DNA of 64,000 nucleotides from Stenotrophomonas maltophilia (GTDB taxonomy: Bacteria > Pseudomonadota > Gammaproteobacteria > Xanthomonadales > Xanthomonadaceae). Below the pieces are notes generated by a model. That model was given only the letters and a program-made list of their open reading frames with translations. It ran no database searches and was not told the DNA's origin. The translations under genes and the position numbers were made by a program. Numbering within the stretch: the first letter of the stretch is position 1; each line of letters begins with the position of its first letter. The stretch lies in NCBI GenBank assembly GCA_002387845.1, contig DGLB01000071.1, forward strand, positions 1 through 64,000, read 5' to 3'. Of this stretch, positions 1 through 8,088 are shown one piece after another.

Positions 1-5
1 TCAGG

Positions 6-284
6 ATGGAAGACGAGATGCGCTGCCGGTTGAAAGGCATCGCCAAGCGTCGGAAGTGCCATTCACCGGACTTGGTGCGGCTGCTGGTGGATCGGCTGAT
101 TGCCTACGACAGCGATCCGCATGTGGTGGATCTGACCGTGTGGAGCAACACGGTCAACAAAGCGGCCATTGCGACCGACAAGGCGACCAAGCGTTCCGCT
201 GAGCCGCCTGCGTATGGCGAAGAGGATGAAGTGGATCGAGCTCAGCGCGAGGGCTGGGCCGGCCCGAAGTTCGGTCGGAGGTAG
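6..284 (+). CDS. Hypothetical protein, possibly the 3' part of a longer gene
   Basis: An open frame of 92 codons from the ATG at position 6. The frame is also open to the left edge, so this may be only the end of a longer gene. The product is basic near residues 8-17 (KGIAKRRK), has a mixed helical-looking middle (LVRLLVDRLIAYDSDPHVVDL) and an acidic then glycine-rich tail. I recognise no family and no signal peptide. The TAG stop is the TAG of a GTAG at 281-284, which may be the worn left end of a repeat. A gene is plausible from its clean reading frame, but nothing proves it is expressed. Confidence 0.35.
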   Translation: MEDEMRCRLKGIAKRRKCHSPDLVRLLVDRLIAYDSDPHVVDLTVWSNTVNKAAIATDKATKRSAEPPAYGEEDEVDRAQREGWAGPKFGRR

Positions 285-396
285 GTCACCGGATGCCCAT
301 TGGGGGCCGGCTGTCGGTTGCCCCGTCCCTTCGATTCAGGTCATGCGTTACCGGGTGTTGAAGATTTCACGGCGGTCGTCTGTCGACCGACCCTAC
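281..396. repeat. Decayed or partial GTAG palindromic element
   Basis: The right half is clear: AGGTCATGCG at 337-346 and a SMAG-like arm at 371-396 ending in CTAC, the complement of GTAG. The left half from GTAG at 281 is hardly recognisable. The span is 116 bp against 145-146 bp for intact copies in this window, so I read it as a decayed copy. Confidence 0.5.
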
Positions 397-568
397 CAAA
401 GCAACAGCCAGATCCAAGGCAACAGCCAGTGCAACGGCAAAGGCCACAGCCACAGCCACGGCCATAGCCATAGCCATAGCCATAGCCATAGCCATAGCAA
501 CAGCAAAGGCCAAAGCCATACCCAGAGCAACAGCAACAGCAACAGCCGAAGCCGAAGCCGAAGTCCAA
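397..568. repeat. Hexanucleotide tandem repeat tract
   Basis: About 170 bp of low-complexity DNA built from related hexamers (AACAGC, CACAGC, GCCATA, GCCGAA). Six perfect GCCATA units run at 461-496. All frames are open across it and would give His-Ser, Ala-Met or Trp-Leu runs, which is typical of a simple repeat rather than a protein. Copy number is likely to vary between strains. Together with the decayed element on its left and the hairpin on its right it fills the gene-free stretch 285-629. Confidence 0.75.
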
Positions 569-581
569 AGAAGCACATACG

Positions 582-609
582 CGAACGGCGGGGTTTCCCC
601 CGCCGTTCG
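582..609 (-). terminator. Strong hairpin after the M3 peptidase gene
   Basis: A perfect 12-bp stem (582-593 with 598-609) closed by a 4-nt loop lies 20 bp beyond the stop of the leftward dcp gene. The stem is GC-rich (CGAACGGCGGGG). On the minus strand it is followed by a modest T-rich stretch, so it is a likely intrinsic terminator for dcp. Confidence 0.7.
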
Positions 610-629
610 TGTGTCAAACAATCACGCGA

Positions 630-2786
630 TTACTTCAAACCGCGATTCACCAGCAGCGGTTCCACCGACGGGTCCTTGCCGCGGAATTCGCGGTACAGGT
701 CGGCCAGCTCCACGCTGTTGCCGCGCGAGAGGATCTTGTCGCGGAAGGTCTGGCCGTTCTCGGCAGTCAGGCCGCCATGCTCCTTGAACCACTCGAACGC
801 GTCATGGTCCAGCACCTCGGCCCAGAAGTAGGCGTAGTAACCAGCCGAATAGCCGCCGCCCCAGATGTGGTCGAAGTAGGTGGTGCGGTAACGCGGCGGT
901 ACCTGCGGCAGGTCGACCTTGAACTTCTTCAGTGCGGCCGCCTCAAACGGAGCCACGTCCTGCAGCTTGGCGTCGGCCGGCTGGGTGTGCCAGGCCAGGT
1001 CGAGCAGCGCGGCCGACAGGTATTCGGTGGTGGCATAGCCCTGGTTGAAGGTGCGGGCCTTCATGATCTTGTCCACCAGCGCCTGCGGCATCGGCTCGCC
1101 GGTCTTGTAGTTCTTGGCGTAGTTGGCGAACACCTTCGGGTCCAGCGCCCAGTGCTCGTTGAACTGCGACGGGAACTCGACGAAGTCGCGCGAGGTGCTG
1201 GTGCCGGCGATGGACGGGTACTTCACGTTCGAGAACATGCCGTGCAGCGCATGGCCGAACTCATGGAACATCGTGGTGACGTCATCGAAGCTCAGCAGCG
1301 CAGGCTGGCCGGCGGCGGGCTTGGTGAAGTTGCAGACGTTGTACACCACCGGCTTGTCGCCGGTGAGGCCGTTCTGCTCGACGAACACGTCCATCCACGC
1401 GCCACCGGACTTGCTGTCACGCTTGAAGTAATCCGTGTAGAACAGCGCCAGCGAGGTGCCGTCCTTGTCGAACACTTCATACACCTTCATGTCCGGGTGG
1501 TAGGTCGGAATGTCGGTGCGCGGCTTGAAGGTGATGCCGTACAGCTGGGTGGCGGCATAGAAGACGCCGTTCTGCAGCACGTTGTCCAGTTCGAAGTACG
1601 GCTTGATCTGCGACTCGTCCAGGTCGTACTGGGCCTTGCGCACCTGTTCGGCGTAGAAGTCCCAGTCCGACGCGGCCAGCTTGAAGCCGCCGTTCTGCGC
1701 GTCGATCACCTTCTGCATTTCGGCGATCTCACCGCGCGCCTTGGCGGTGGCGGCCGGCACGGTGTCGGTCAGCAGCTTGGTCGCCGCCGCCGGAGTCTTG
1801 GCCATCTGGTCGGCCAGGCTATAGGCGGCGTAGTTGTCGAAGCCAAGCAGCTTGGCCTTCTGCGCACGCAGCTGGGCGAGGCGCTGCACGGTTTCGCGGG
1901 TGTCGTTGCTATCGCCACGCTCGGCGCGGGTTTCCGACGCCTTCAGCACGGCGGCGCGCTGGTCGCGGTCGCTCAGCGAAGCCAGCACCGGCTGCTGGGT
2001 GGTGTTCTGCAGCGGCAGCAGGAACTTACCTTCCAGGTTGCGGGCCTTGGCGTCGGCGGCGGCGGTGTTGATCTCTTCCTCGCTCAGTCCGGCCAGCTTG
2101 GCCTTGTCGTCCACCACCACGGCGGCCGCCGCGGTAGCCGCGACCAGACGGGTGTGGAACTGGGTGGCCAGCGTGGTTTCTTCCACGTTGAGCTTGCGCA
2201 GGGTGGCCTTGTCGGCGTCGTTCAACTGCGCACCGGCGCGCACGAACTCCTGGTAATCACGCTCGACCAGGCGCTTCTGCACCGGGTCCAGGCCCAGCGC
2301 GTCGCGCTGGTCGTAGATGCTCTTGATGCGCGCGAACAGCTTCGGGTCGAGGTTGATCTCGTCCTGGTGCTCGGCCAGCTTCGGGGCCACTTCTTCCTGG
2401 ATCTTCTGGCGGGCGTCGTTGGTGTCGGCCTGCACGATGCCGAAGAACACGCGCGAAACGCGGGTCAGGGTTTCGCCGCTGCGCTCCAGCGCTTCGATGG
2501 TGTTGTCGAAGGTGGCCGGCTCGGGGTTGTCGGCGATCTTGCGCACTTCGGCCAGGTGCTGCTTCATGCCTTCGTTGAAGGCCGGCAGGTAGTCACTGTC
2601 CTTGATGCGGTCGAACGGCGGGGCCTGGAACGGCAGGGTGCTGGCGCTCAACAGGGGGTTGGTGGAGGCTTCGGCCGGCTGCTGCGCAGCGGGGGTCTGG
2701 GCATCGGTCACGGGGGTGGACTCCTTGCCGGAACAAGCGGCCAGCGCCAGGCTGATGGCGGCGGCCAGAATGACGGTACGCGACAT
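630..2786 (-). CDS. dcp: M3-family peptidyl-dipeptidase Dcp, lipoprotein
   Basis: A zinc metallopeptidase of the M3 (thimet oligopeptidase / Dcp) family that trims dipeptides from peptide C-termini. The 718-residue product carries the HExxH motif as FHEFGHALHG near residue 505. It opens with a short lipoprotein-type signal (LALAACSGKES), which places it in the periplasm on a lipid anchor. I chose the ATG at 2786 because it starts that signal and has AGGAG 6-10 nt upstream; an in-frame ATG 78 nt further out would add a meaningless tail. The length fits the family. It stands alone, with its own hairpin downstream. The specificity (Dcp versus oligopeptidase A type) is inferred from overall likeness. 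Confidence 0.92.
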   Translation of the reverse strand: MSRTVILAAAISLALAACSGKESTPVTDAQTPAAQQPAEASTNPLLSASTLPFQAPPFDRIKDSDYLPAFNEGMKQHLAEVRKIADNPEPATFDNTIEALERSGETLTRVSRVFFGIVQADTNDARQKIQEEVAPKLAEHQDEINLDPKLFARIKSIYDQRDALGLDPVQKRLVERDYQEFVRAGAQLNDADKATLRKLNVEETTLATQFHTRLVAATAAAAVVVDDKAKLAGLSEEEINTAAADAKARNLEGKFLLPLQNTTQQPVLASLSDRDQRAAVLKASETRAERGDSNDTRETVQRLAQLRAQKAKLLGFDNYAAYSLADQMAKTPAAATKLLTDTVPAATAKARGEIAEMQKVIDAQNGGFKLAASDWDFYAEQVRKAQYDLDESQIKPYFELDNVLQNGVFYAATQLYGITFKPRTDIPTYHPDMKVYEVFDKDGTSLALFYTDYFKRDSKSGGAWMDVFVEQNGLTGDKPVVYNVCNFTKPAAGQPALLSFDDVTTMFHEFGHALHGMFSNVKYPSIAGTSTSRDFVEFPSQFNEHWALDPKVFANYAKNYKTGEPMPQALVDKIMKARTFNQGYATTEYLSAALLDLAWHTQPADAKLQDVAPFEAAALKKFKVDLPQVPPRYRTTYFDHIWGGGYSAGYYAYFWAEVLDHDAFEWFKEHGGLTAENGQTFRDKILSRGNSVELADLYREFRGKDPSVEPLLVNRGLK

Positions 2787-2915
2787 GAAACGGGCTCCTG
2801 GGAAGAGGTGCGGCTGCAGAAAGTTGCAGCCGATCACCCTACTCCCATTGGCCGTTGCCGGCATGTGCCGGACGTGGCATCTGGCTGTGCCGGCCCCGGG
2901 TGCCGGCGTGAAGAC

Positions 2916-3518
2916 TCAGACCGTGCCGCGGTTCTTGCCCTGCCAGGGGCGGTACCACTCGCGGATGGTGGCCATGTCGGCGACGTCGTCGCCGGTGGAA
3001 TGGAACACCGGGCCGAGGCCGATGATCTTTTCCGGGTAATGGAAGTACGCCGCCAGCACCGGCACGTCGGCCATGCGCGCGATCTTCAGGAACCCGGCCT
3101 TCCAGTGCTCGACCGCCTTGCGGGTGCCTTCGGGGGTGATCACGTACCACATCTTGTCGGACTCACGGATCAGGCGGACGGCCTGTTCCACGGTGCCCTG
3201 CGGCGAACTGCGGTCCAGCGGAATCACGCCCAGCCTGCGCAGCAGCGGCCCCAGCGGCCACCAGAACAGCGAGGCCTTGCCCAGCACCCGCACCTGCAGG
3301 CCCATGGCGATCTTGGCCGCCATGCCCCAGTAGCCGTCCCAGTTGGACGAGTGCGGGGCGACAATCATCACCAGCTTGGGCACGTTCGGCAGCGTGCCCT
3401 GGATCTTCCAGCCGCCCAGGCGCAGCGCGCAGCGTGCGGCCCAGCGCCAGAAACGGCTGGGTTTGACCTGCGGCATGTTCGGCGGAATGGCCGGAACCAG
3501 CGAATGTGGGTTGTTCAA
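2916..3518 (-). CDS. PlsC-like 1-acylglycerol-phosphate acyltransferase family protein
   Basis: A 200-residue protein of the PlsC acyltransferase superfamily, which moves acyl chains onto glycerolipid-type acceptors at the inner membrane. The catalytic HX4D motif appears as HSSNWD near residue 56, and the acceptor-binding motif as TPEGTR near residue 129. It is shorter than classical PlsC, as in the single-domain branch annotated as 'lysophospholipid acyltransferase family'. The start is TTG, with GGGAG 7 nt upstream inside the end of arfB; the two genes are 4 bp apart and surely co-transcribed. The exact substrate cannot be read from sequence. Confidence 0.82.
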   Translation of the reverse strand: MNNPHSLVPAIPPNMPQVKPSRFWRWAARCALRLGGWKIQGTLPNVPKLVMIVAPHSSNWDGYWGMAAKIAMGLQVRVLGKASLFWWPLGPLLRRLGVIPLDRSSPQGTVEQAVRLIRESDKMWYVITPEGTRKAVEHWKAGFLKIARMADVPVLAAYFHYPEKIIGLGPVFHSTGDDVADMATIREWYRPWQGKNRGTV

Positions 3519-3522
3519 GCAA

Positions 3523-3963
3523 TCACTCCCAATTGCGTGTGGTGCGCGCGCGTTTGATCTGCGAGCGCTCTTTCTTGGCGTCCAGGCGGCGCATCTTGGC
3601 CCCGAACGAGGGCTTGGTCGCCACGCGTGCCTTGGGCACGCTGAGGCTGGCCTGGATGAAGGCGGCCAGGCGTTCGCGGGCGTCTTCGCGGTTGCGGTCC
3701 TGGGTGCGGAAACGCTGGGCGTCGATGACCAGCACGCCCTCGCCGGTCATGCGCCGGTCGCGGCGCGCCAGCAGGCGCGTGCGCAGCGCTTCGGGCAGCG
3801 AGGGCGAACCGGCCACGTCAAAGCGCAGTTCCACCGCGGTGGAGACCTTGTTCACGTTCTGGCCGCCGGCCCCACTGGCGCGCACGAAGCGTTCGACGAG
3901 TTCCGAGTCCGGAATCGTCAGGTGCGCGTTGATGGTGACAGGCCCATTTCCCATGGGCGGCAT
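3523..3963 (-). CDS. arfB: Alternative ribosome-rescue factor ArfB (peptidyl-tRNA hydrolase)
   Basis: ArfB (YaeJ) enters ribosomes stalled on broken mRNA and hydrolyses the peptidyl-tRNA with its GGQ loop. That motif is plain here in VRASGAGGQNVNKVST. The C-terminal tail is rich in Lys and Arg (KMRRLDAKKERSQIKRARTTR), as needed to probe the empty mRNA channel. Size (about 145 residues) fits. Start choice is uncertain: ATG codons at 3963 and 3954 both precede the conserved VTINAHLTIPDSE, and a further one at 4008 would add an atypical leader. It is the first gene of a two-gene unit with the acyltransferase. Confidence 0.9.
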   Translation of the reverse strand: MPPMGNGPVTINAHLTIPDSELVERFVRASGAGGQNVNKVSTAVELRFDVAGSPSLPEALRTRLLARRDRRMTGEGVLVIDAQRFRTQDRNREDARERLAAFIQASLSVPKARVATKPSFGAKMRRLDAKKERSQIKRARTTRNWE

Positions 3964-4136
3964 TGTAAAGGCTGGATCGCCGCCTTTGGTGACTGGAACG
4001 TACGCCATTGGTATCGAATGGGCGGGTAACGGGCCACAACGGGGTGACTATCGTCACGATCTGCGGCGCAGCCACCACCGCGCCGTGCGCGCCAGCCGGG
4101 TATGCTCGGGCTTTCCGTACTGCAGGACGCACCGTG

Positions 4137-4679
4137 ATGACCCTGATTCGCCTTCCGCCCCGCCGTGGCCTGGTCCGCCTGGCCCTGACCCTGGCCCTGG
4201 GCCTGGCTGCGATTGCGCCGGCATGGGCCGCACCGCCGACCGACGCCGACATCAACCGCCTGCTGGCCGCCTCGCGCGCGCAGAGCATGCTGGACACGAT
4301 GCTGCCGCAGATCGAGGCGATGCAGCGCCAGCAGTTCGAGCAGGTGGCGCAGCAGCGTCAGCTGGACGAGGCCCAGCGCGCGCAGCTGCAGCGCATCGAG
4401 CAGCGCACCAACCAGACCATCCGCCAGGCGCTGTCATGGCAGCAGCTGCGGCCGATGTACGTCGACCTGTACAAGAAGACCTTCAGCAAGGAAGACGTGC
4501 TGGCAATGGCCGAGTTCTACGAGAGCTCGGCCGGCCAGAGTCTGCTCGACAAGACCCCGGCGCTGATGCAGAACGTGATGGTGGCGATCCAGGAACGGAT
4601 GCAGCCGCTGTTCGTGGACCTGCAGAAGGACCTGGAAGCGATCGTGAACGAGCAGCCGGCACCGGCGCCGCAGAAATAA
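4137..4679 (+). CDS. DUF2059 family exported protein
   Basis: A 180-residue protein with a clear Sec signal peptide (basic start, then LALTLALGLAAIAPAWA) and a mature part matching the DUF2059 pattern: a helical N-part with many Gln (MQRQQFEQVAQQRQLDEAQR), then the conserved tract LYKKTFSKEDVLAMAEFYESSAGQSLLDKTP. The function of DUF2059 is unknown and the protein should be periplasmic. ATG 4137 was chosen because it begins the signal peptide. The gene converges on truC with 4 bp between stops and is divergent from arfB. Confidence 0.85.
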   Translation: MTLIRLPPRRGLVRLALTLALGLAAIAPAWAAPPTDADINRLLAASRAQSMLDTMLPQIEAMQRQQFEQVAQQRQLDEAQRAQLQRIEQRTNQTIRQALSWQQLRPMYVDLYKKTFSKEDVLAMAEFYESSAGQSLLDKTPALMQNVMVAIQERMQPLFVDLQKDLEAIVNEQPAPAPQK

Positions 4680-4683
4680 CGCG

Positions 4684-5433
4684 TCAGCGCCAGCCGAACA
4701 GATCCATCGCCTTGCCGAATTCCCCATCCACCGGCGCGCTGACGTCCATCATGCCGCCGTCTGGATGCGGGAAACGCAGGCGTTCGGCGTGCAGCAGCAT
4801 GCGGTGGATGCCCTGCATGCGGAAGCTGCGGTTATGCCGGCCGTCGCCGTGGCTGGTATCGCCGATCAGGTGATGCGACAGATGCTTGAGGTGCCGGCGG
4901 ATCTGGCGGAAACGCCCGGTCTGCGGCTGGCAGCGCAGCAGCGCATAGCGTGAGGTCGGGAACTCGCCCACCGGCACCGCGATCTCACCTACCGCCACGC
5001 GCTGGAAATGGGTGATGGCCTGCTTCTTCACCGGCTTGCCGGGGCCACCGTCCAGGTCGTGGTCAACCGTGAAGACTTCTTCAGCCGGCCAGCCACGGCA
5101 GATCGCCAGGTAATCCTTGGTGACATCGCCGCCCATCAGCGCCTTGCCCAGCGTGCTGGCGCTTTCGCGGTCGAACGCCAGCAGCAGGCAGCCGCTGGTG
5201 GCGCGGTCGAGGCGGTGGACCAGGAAAATCGGCTTGCCCAGCTGCTCACGCAGGCGGTCGGCGAGGAAGTCGTCTTCGCCCCGGGCCAGCTTGCTGTCGT
5301 GGACCATGAGCCCGGCGGGTTTGTTGACCACGGCCAGACGCTCGTCCAGATGCAGCAGTTGCAGTGGCGGCAGCGCCGCCGGCGTTTCGATGGCGGGTGA
5401 CGCGTCTTCCACTGCGATCACCGCCGCCACCAC
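4684..5433 (-). CDS. truC: RluA-family pseudouridine synthase, TruC-like
   Basis: Isomerises uridine to pseudouridine in RNA; the closest pattern is TruC, which acts on U65 of tRNA. The catalytic Asp lies in VHRLDRATSGCLLLA. Other family marks are the opening strand (LAVVNKPAGLMVH) and a TruC-like C-part (GRFRQIRRHLKHLSHHLIGDTSHGDGRHN). No S4 domain is present, as expected for TruC. The start is GTG at 5433, inside the end of ubiB (16-bp overlap), so translation is probably coupled. The target RNA is inferred from family likeness. Confidence 0.85.
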   Translation of the reverse strand: MVAAVIAVEDASPAIETPAALPPLQLLHLDERLAVVNKPAGLMVHDSKLARGEDDFLADRLREQLGKPIFLVHRLDRATSGCLLLAFDRESASTLGKALMGGDVTKDYLAICRGWPAEEVFTVDHDLDGGPGKPVKKQAITHFQRVAVGEIAVPVGEFPTSRYALLRCQPQTGRFRQIRRHLKHLSHHLIGDTSHGDGRHNRSFRMQGIHRMLLHAERLRFPHPDGGMMDVSAPVDGEFGKAMDLFGWR

Positions 5434-7076
5434 GCCGCGCCCAGCGAGAACAGCCCGGCCGCACCGCTGGCAATGCTGAGCAGCGGCGCATCACCGAAGT
5501 ACCAGCCGCCCGGTTGCATGCCGTACAGCACCGCCGCCACGATCAGCAGGCCGACGCCGGCAATCGCGGCCACCGCGCGCTTCTGCAGCTTCTGCAGATT
5601 GTTGTTGAGTGCCACCAGATCGACCGAACGCATCGACAGTTCATGGTCGCCCTCGACCTGCTGCTTCAACCAGGCGTGTACCAGGCGCGGCATGTCCGGG
5701 GTGTGGGTCATGATTTCCGGCAGGCGCTTGCGCAGTTCCTTCAGCACGCGGCGTGGGCTGTAACGCTCACGCAGGATGCGTTCCAGCACCGGCCGCGCCA
5801 CCGCCCAGATGTCCAGCTGCGGGTCGAGCTGGCGGCCCACGCCTTCAATGTTGAGCAGGGTCTTCTGCAGCAGGATCAACTGCGGCTGCAGGGTCAGCTG
5901 GTAACGCTGGGCCACGCGGAACAGCTTCATCAGCACTTCGGCCAGCGAAATCTGCGACAACGGGCGGGTGAAGTACGGTTCGCAGACCGAGCGCGCGGCC
6001 GCTTCAAGTTCGTCGATGCGCACGTTGTTGGGCATCCAGCCGGCTTCGACGTGCAACTCGGCCATGCGCCGGTAGTCCTTGTTGAAGATGGCCATGAAGT
6101 TTTCGGCGAGGTAGTACTGATCCTCTTCCGAGAGCTGGCCCATGATGCCGAAGTCCAGCGCGATGAAGCGCGGGTTGTCGCGGCGCGCCGGGTCGGTGTC
6201 GACCCAGATGTTGCCGGCGTGCGCGTCGGCGTGGAAGAAATTGTCGCGGAATACCTGCGTGTAGAACACACGCACGCCCTTGGCGGCCAGGGCCCTGCGG
6301 TCGATGCCCGCCTTGTCCAGTGCGGCGATATCGTCCGACGGAATGCCCCACACACGTTCTAGCGTGAGCGCGCGTTCGGCGGTGTGGCTCCAGATCACCT
6401 CGGGCACGTAGAGGTCATCGGAGTCCTGCCAGAAGCGGCGCAGCACGCTGGCGTTGGCTCCTTCGCGCTGCAGGTCCAGCTCGGCGGCCAGCGTGTTCTC
6501 GACTTCGGCCACCACTTCGCGCGGGCGGATCTTGTCAGCGCGCGGATGGGTGCGTTCGACCAGTGCGGCGGCGGACTTGAGCAGGGCGATATCCGCGTCG
6601 ATCTGCTTCTCGATGTCCGGACGCAGCACCTTGACCACCACCTGGCGACCATCGGCCAGGGTGGCCGCATGCACCTGCGCGATCGAGGCCGAGGCCAGCG
6701 GCTGCAGGTCGAAGCTTGCGAACGCCTCGCTGACCGGACGACCGAGCGCGGCTTCGACGATGCGTTGGGCAGCGTCGCCGTCGAAGGGTTTCACGCGGTC
6801 CTGCAGCAGGGTCAGTTCGTTGGCGACATCGGCCGGAATCAGGTCGCGGCGGGTGGACAGGATCTGCCCGAACTTGACGAAGATCGGGCCCAGGTCCTGC
6901 AGCGCCAGGCGCAGGCGGGCACCGCGCGACTGCGCGGCGATGTCGGCCGATGCACGCGGCACGAAGGGCTTGGCCAGACGCAGCCAGCGCTCCAGCGGCG
7001 TGCCCTGTAACAGATCATCCAGGCGATAACGCAGGATCACGCGGCCGATGCGGGTGGCGCGGAACATCGCCTTCAT
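5418..7076 (-). CDS. ubiB: UbiB, atypical kinase of ubiquinone biosynthesis
   Basis: UbiB belongs to the ADCK/ABC1 protein-kinase-like family required for ubiquinone synthesis. The family KxGQ motif is at residues 68-71 (VKFGQILSTR). The alanine-rich nucleotide loop (PLASASIAQVHAATL) and the metal site (ALDFGIMGQL) are also clear. Two C-terminal hydrophobic stretches (AVAAIAGVGLLIVAAVLYG, then a second near the end) anchor it in the inner membrane. Length 552 is typical. It overlaps ubiJ by 4 nt (ATGA) and truC by 16 bp, giving the order ubiJ-ubiB-truC; ubiE is not in the window. Confidence 0.95.
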   Translation of the reverse strand: MKAMFRATRIGRVILRYRLDDLLQGTPLERWLRLAKPFVPRASADIAAQSRGARLRLALQDLGPIFVKFGQILSTRRDLIPADVANELTLLQDRVKPFDGDAAQRIVEAALGRPVSEAFASFDLQPLASASIAQVHAATLADGRQVVVKVLRPDIEKQIDADIALLKSAAALVERTHPRADKIRPREVVAEVENTLAAELDLQREGANASVLRRFWQDSDDLYVPEVIWSHTAERALTLERVWGIPSDDIAALDKAGIDRRALAAKGVRVFYTQVFRDNFFHADAHAGNIWVDTDPARRDNPRFIALDFGIMGQLSEEDQYYLAENFMAIFNKDYRRMAELHVEAGWMPNNVRIDELEAAARSVCEPYFTRPLSQISLAEVLMKLFRVAQRYQLTLQPQLILLQKTLLNIEGVGRQLDPQLDIWAVARPVLERILRERYSPRRVLKELRKRLPEIMTHTPDMPRLVHAWLKQQVEGDHELSMRSVDLVALNNNLQKLQKRAVAAIAGVGLLIVAAVLYGMQPGGWYFGDAPLLSIASGAAGLFSLGAAWWRR

Positions 7077-7714
7077 GCGCGCACCTGCTGCAGGCGCTGC
7101 ACGCGGGCGGCCAGTCGTTCGACGTCGTCGCGCATCACGTCCACATCGTCATGGAAGGCATCCAGCTCAGCTCGGGGTACCACGTCGCGCGACTCCTCGG
7201 TAATAAATTCGGCAGCGGTGTGCGCCAGATCGGACGCGCCACGGCGCGCGTGCTGCAGGGCCGAGCGCAGGGTGTTGGCCACCTGTACGCCCAGGATTTC
7301 GCCGAACACGCGCACGAACGGCAGCTGCCAGTCCGGGTCGAAGCGGCTGGCCAGCTGCTGCAGGCGACGCGCCAGTTCGGCGTCGCCGGAGACCTTGACC
7401 CGCCCTGCCGGGGCGTCGCCGCCACGGCGGGCATTGGCGATCAGCGGCAGCTGTGCCAGCACCCCGCCCAGGGTGCTGCGCACGGCCAGATCGGGTTCCT
7501 GGCCCGGGTCGACCGGTCCGACGGTGAGGCGATCGCCCTCCACCCCGATGCGCATCGCCAGCGCCGGCGACTCCAGGGTCAGGGCGATATGGCGGCCATC
7601 CAGCGCGGAAAGCGCATGGCGGGTGTCCGGGTCCAGCGCCAGGGTGCGGTTCAACGCCAGTTGCAGGGCATTGCCGGCCAGGGGCTTGAGGGAGGAAAGC
7701 AGGGAGCGGGGCAT
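7073..7714 (-). CDS. ubiJ: UbiJ, SCP2-domain accessory factor of ubiquinone synthesis
   Basis: UbiJ carries an SCP2 lipid-binding domain and helps the Ubi hydroxylase complex reach its hydrophobic substrates. Here the first ~110 residues have the SCP2 look (LALDPDTRHALSALDGRHIAL, then short strands), and the last third is a helical, Asp/Arg-rich tail (DDVDVMRDDVERLAARVQRLQQ) that may form a coiled coil, as in known UbiJ. It lies directly before ubiB with overlapping stop and start, the usual arrangement. The start ATG at 7714 follows GGCGGC only, so the ribosome site is weak. Confidence 0.88.
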   Translation of the reverse strand: MPRSLLSSLKPLAGNALQLALNRTLALDPDTRHALSALDGRHIALTLESPALAMRIGVEGDRLTVGPVDPGQEPDLAVRSTLGGVLAQLPLIANARRGGDAPAGRVKVSGDAELARRLQQLASRFDPDWQLPFVRVFGEILGVQVANTLRSALQHARRGASDLAHTAAEFITEESRDVVPRAELDAFHDDVDVMRDDVERLAARVQRLQQVRA

Positions 7715-7770
7715 GCCGCCATTCTACCTGCGGGCCTTGAATGGCGGGTGCCTGGCGATGGCCGGACAGC

Positions 7771-7849
7771 ACGACGGCCTGGTCAACCAGGCCGTCGTTG
7801 CATGCCGCGGCAGTGCGGCGGGCAGGAGAGAGGTGCCCGCCGCACTGCC
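7771..7849. terminator. Two adjacent perfect hairpins between ubiJ and DUF1328 genes
   Basis: Hairpin one is 7771-7798 (12-bp stem ACGACGGCCTGG, loop TCAA). Hairpin two is 7809-7824 paired with 7834-7849, a perfect 16-bp stem with a 9-nt loop. They follow the stop of the leftward DUF1328 gene (7872) and precede ubiJ's coding start, so they probably end DUF1328 transcription. Neither starts with GTAG, so they are not SMAG-like. Confidence 0.6.
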
Positions 7850-7871
7850 GTCAAGGCAGGTACTGCGGGTA

Positions 7872-8027
7872 CTACGTACGCTTGCGGAACATCGAGATCA
7901 CGGCCAGGACCAGGAACACGACAAACAGGATCCAGGCGATGTTGCTGGCGGCACCGGCGATGCCGGAGAAACCGAGCACCGCCGCAATGATGGCGATTAC
8001 AAAGAAAACTACGGCGTAGTGCAGCAT
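7872..8027 (-). CDS. DUF1328 small membrane protein (YtjA type)
   Basis: A 51-residue protein made of two membrane segments (YAVVFFVIAIIAAVLGF and AWILFVVFLVLAVISMF) joined by a small-residue turn (SGIAGAASN), ending in RKRT. This is the DUF1328 pattern of small stress-linked inner-membrane proteins whose role is unknown. ATG 8027 has GAGGATC 6-12 nt upstream and begins the conserved MLHYAVVFF; a longer in-frame reading would start inside oleD's 3' region and is unlikely. It lies 61 bp after oleD and is followed by two hairpins. Confidence 0.88.
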   Translation of the reverse strand: MLHYAVVFFVIAIIAAVLGFSGIAGAASNIAWILFVVFLVLAVISMFRKRT

Positions 8028-8088
8028 GTCGATCCTCGCGTGGTGCGTGCCGGATTGGCGTGCTGCCATGGTGTCGATTTGCCGGTGT

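Noticed and set aside
169..831. Open frame giving a His-Ser/Asn-Ser repeat protein across the hexamer tract
   Set aside because: All frames are open there because of the simple repeat; the frame runs into the antisense of dcp and has no start signal.
609..3557. Very long forward frame of over 900 codons
   Set aside because: It lies antisense to dcp and the acyltransferase, whose motifs are clear; long antisense frames are normal at this GC content.
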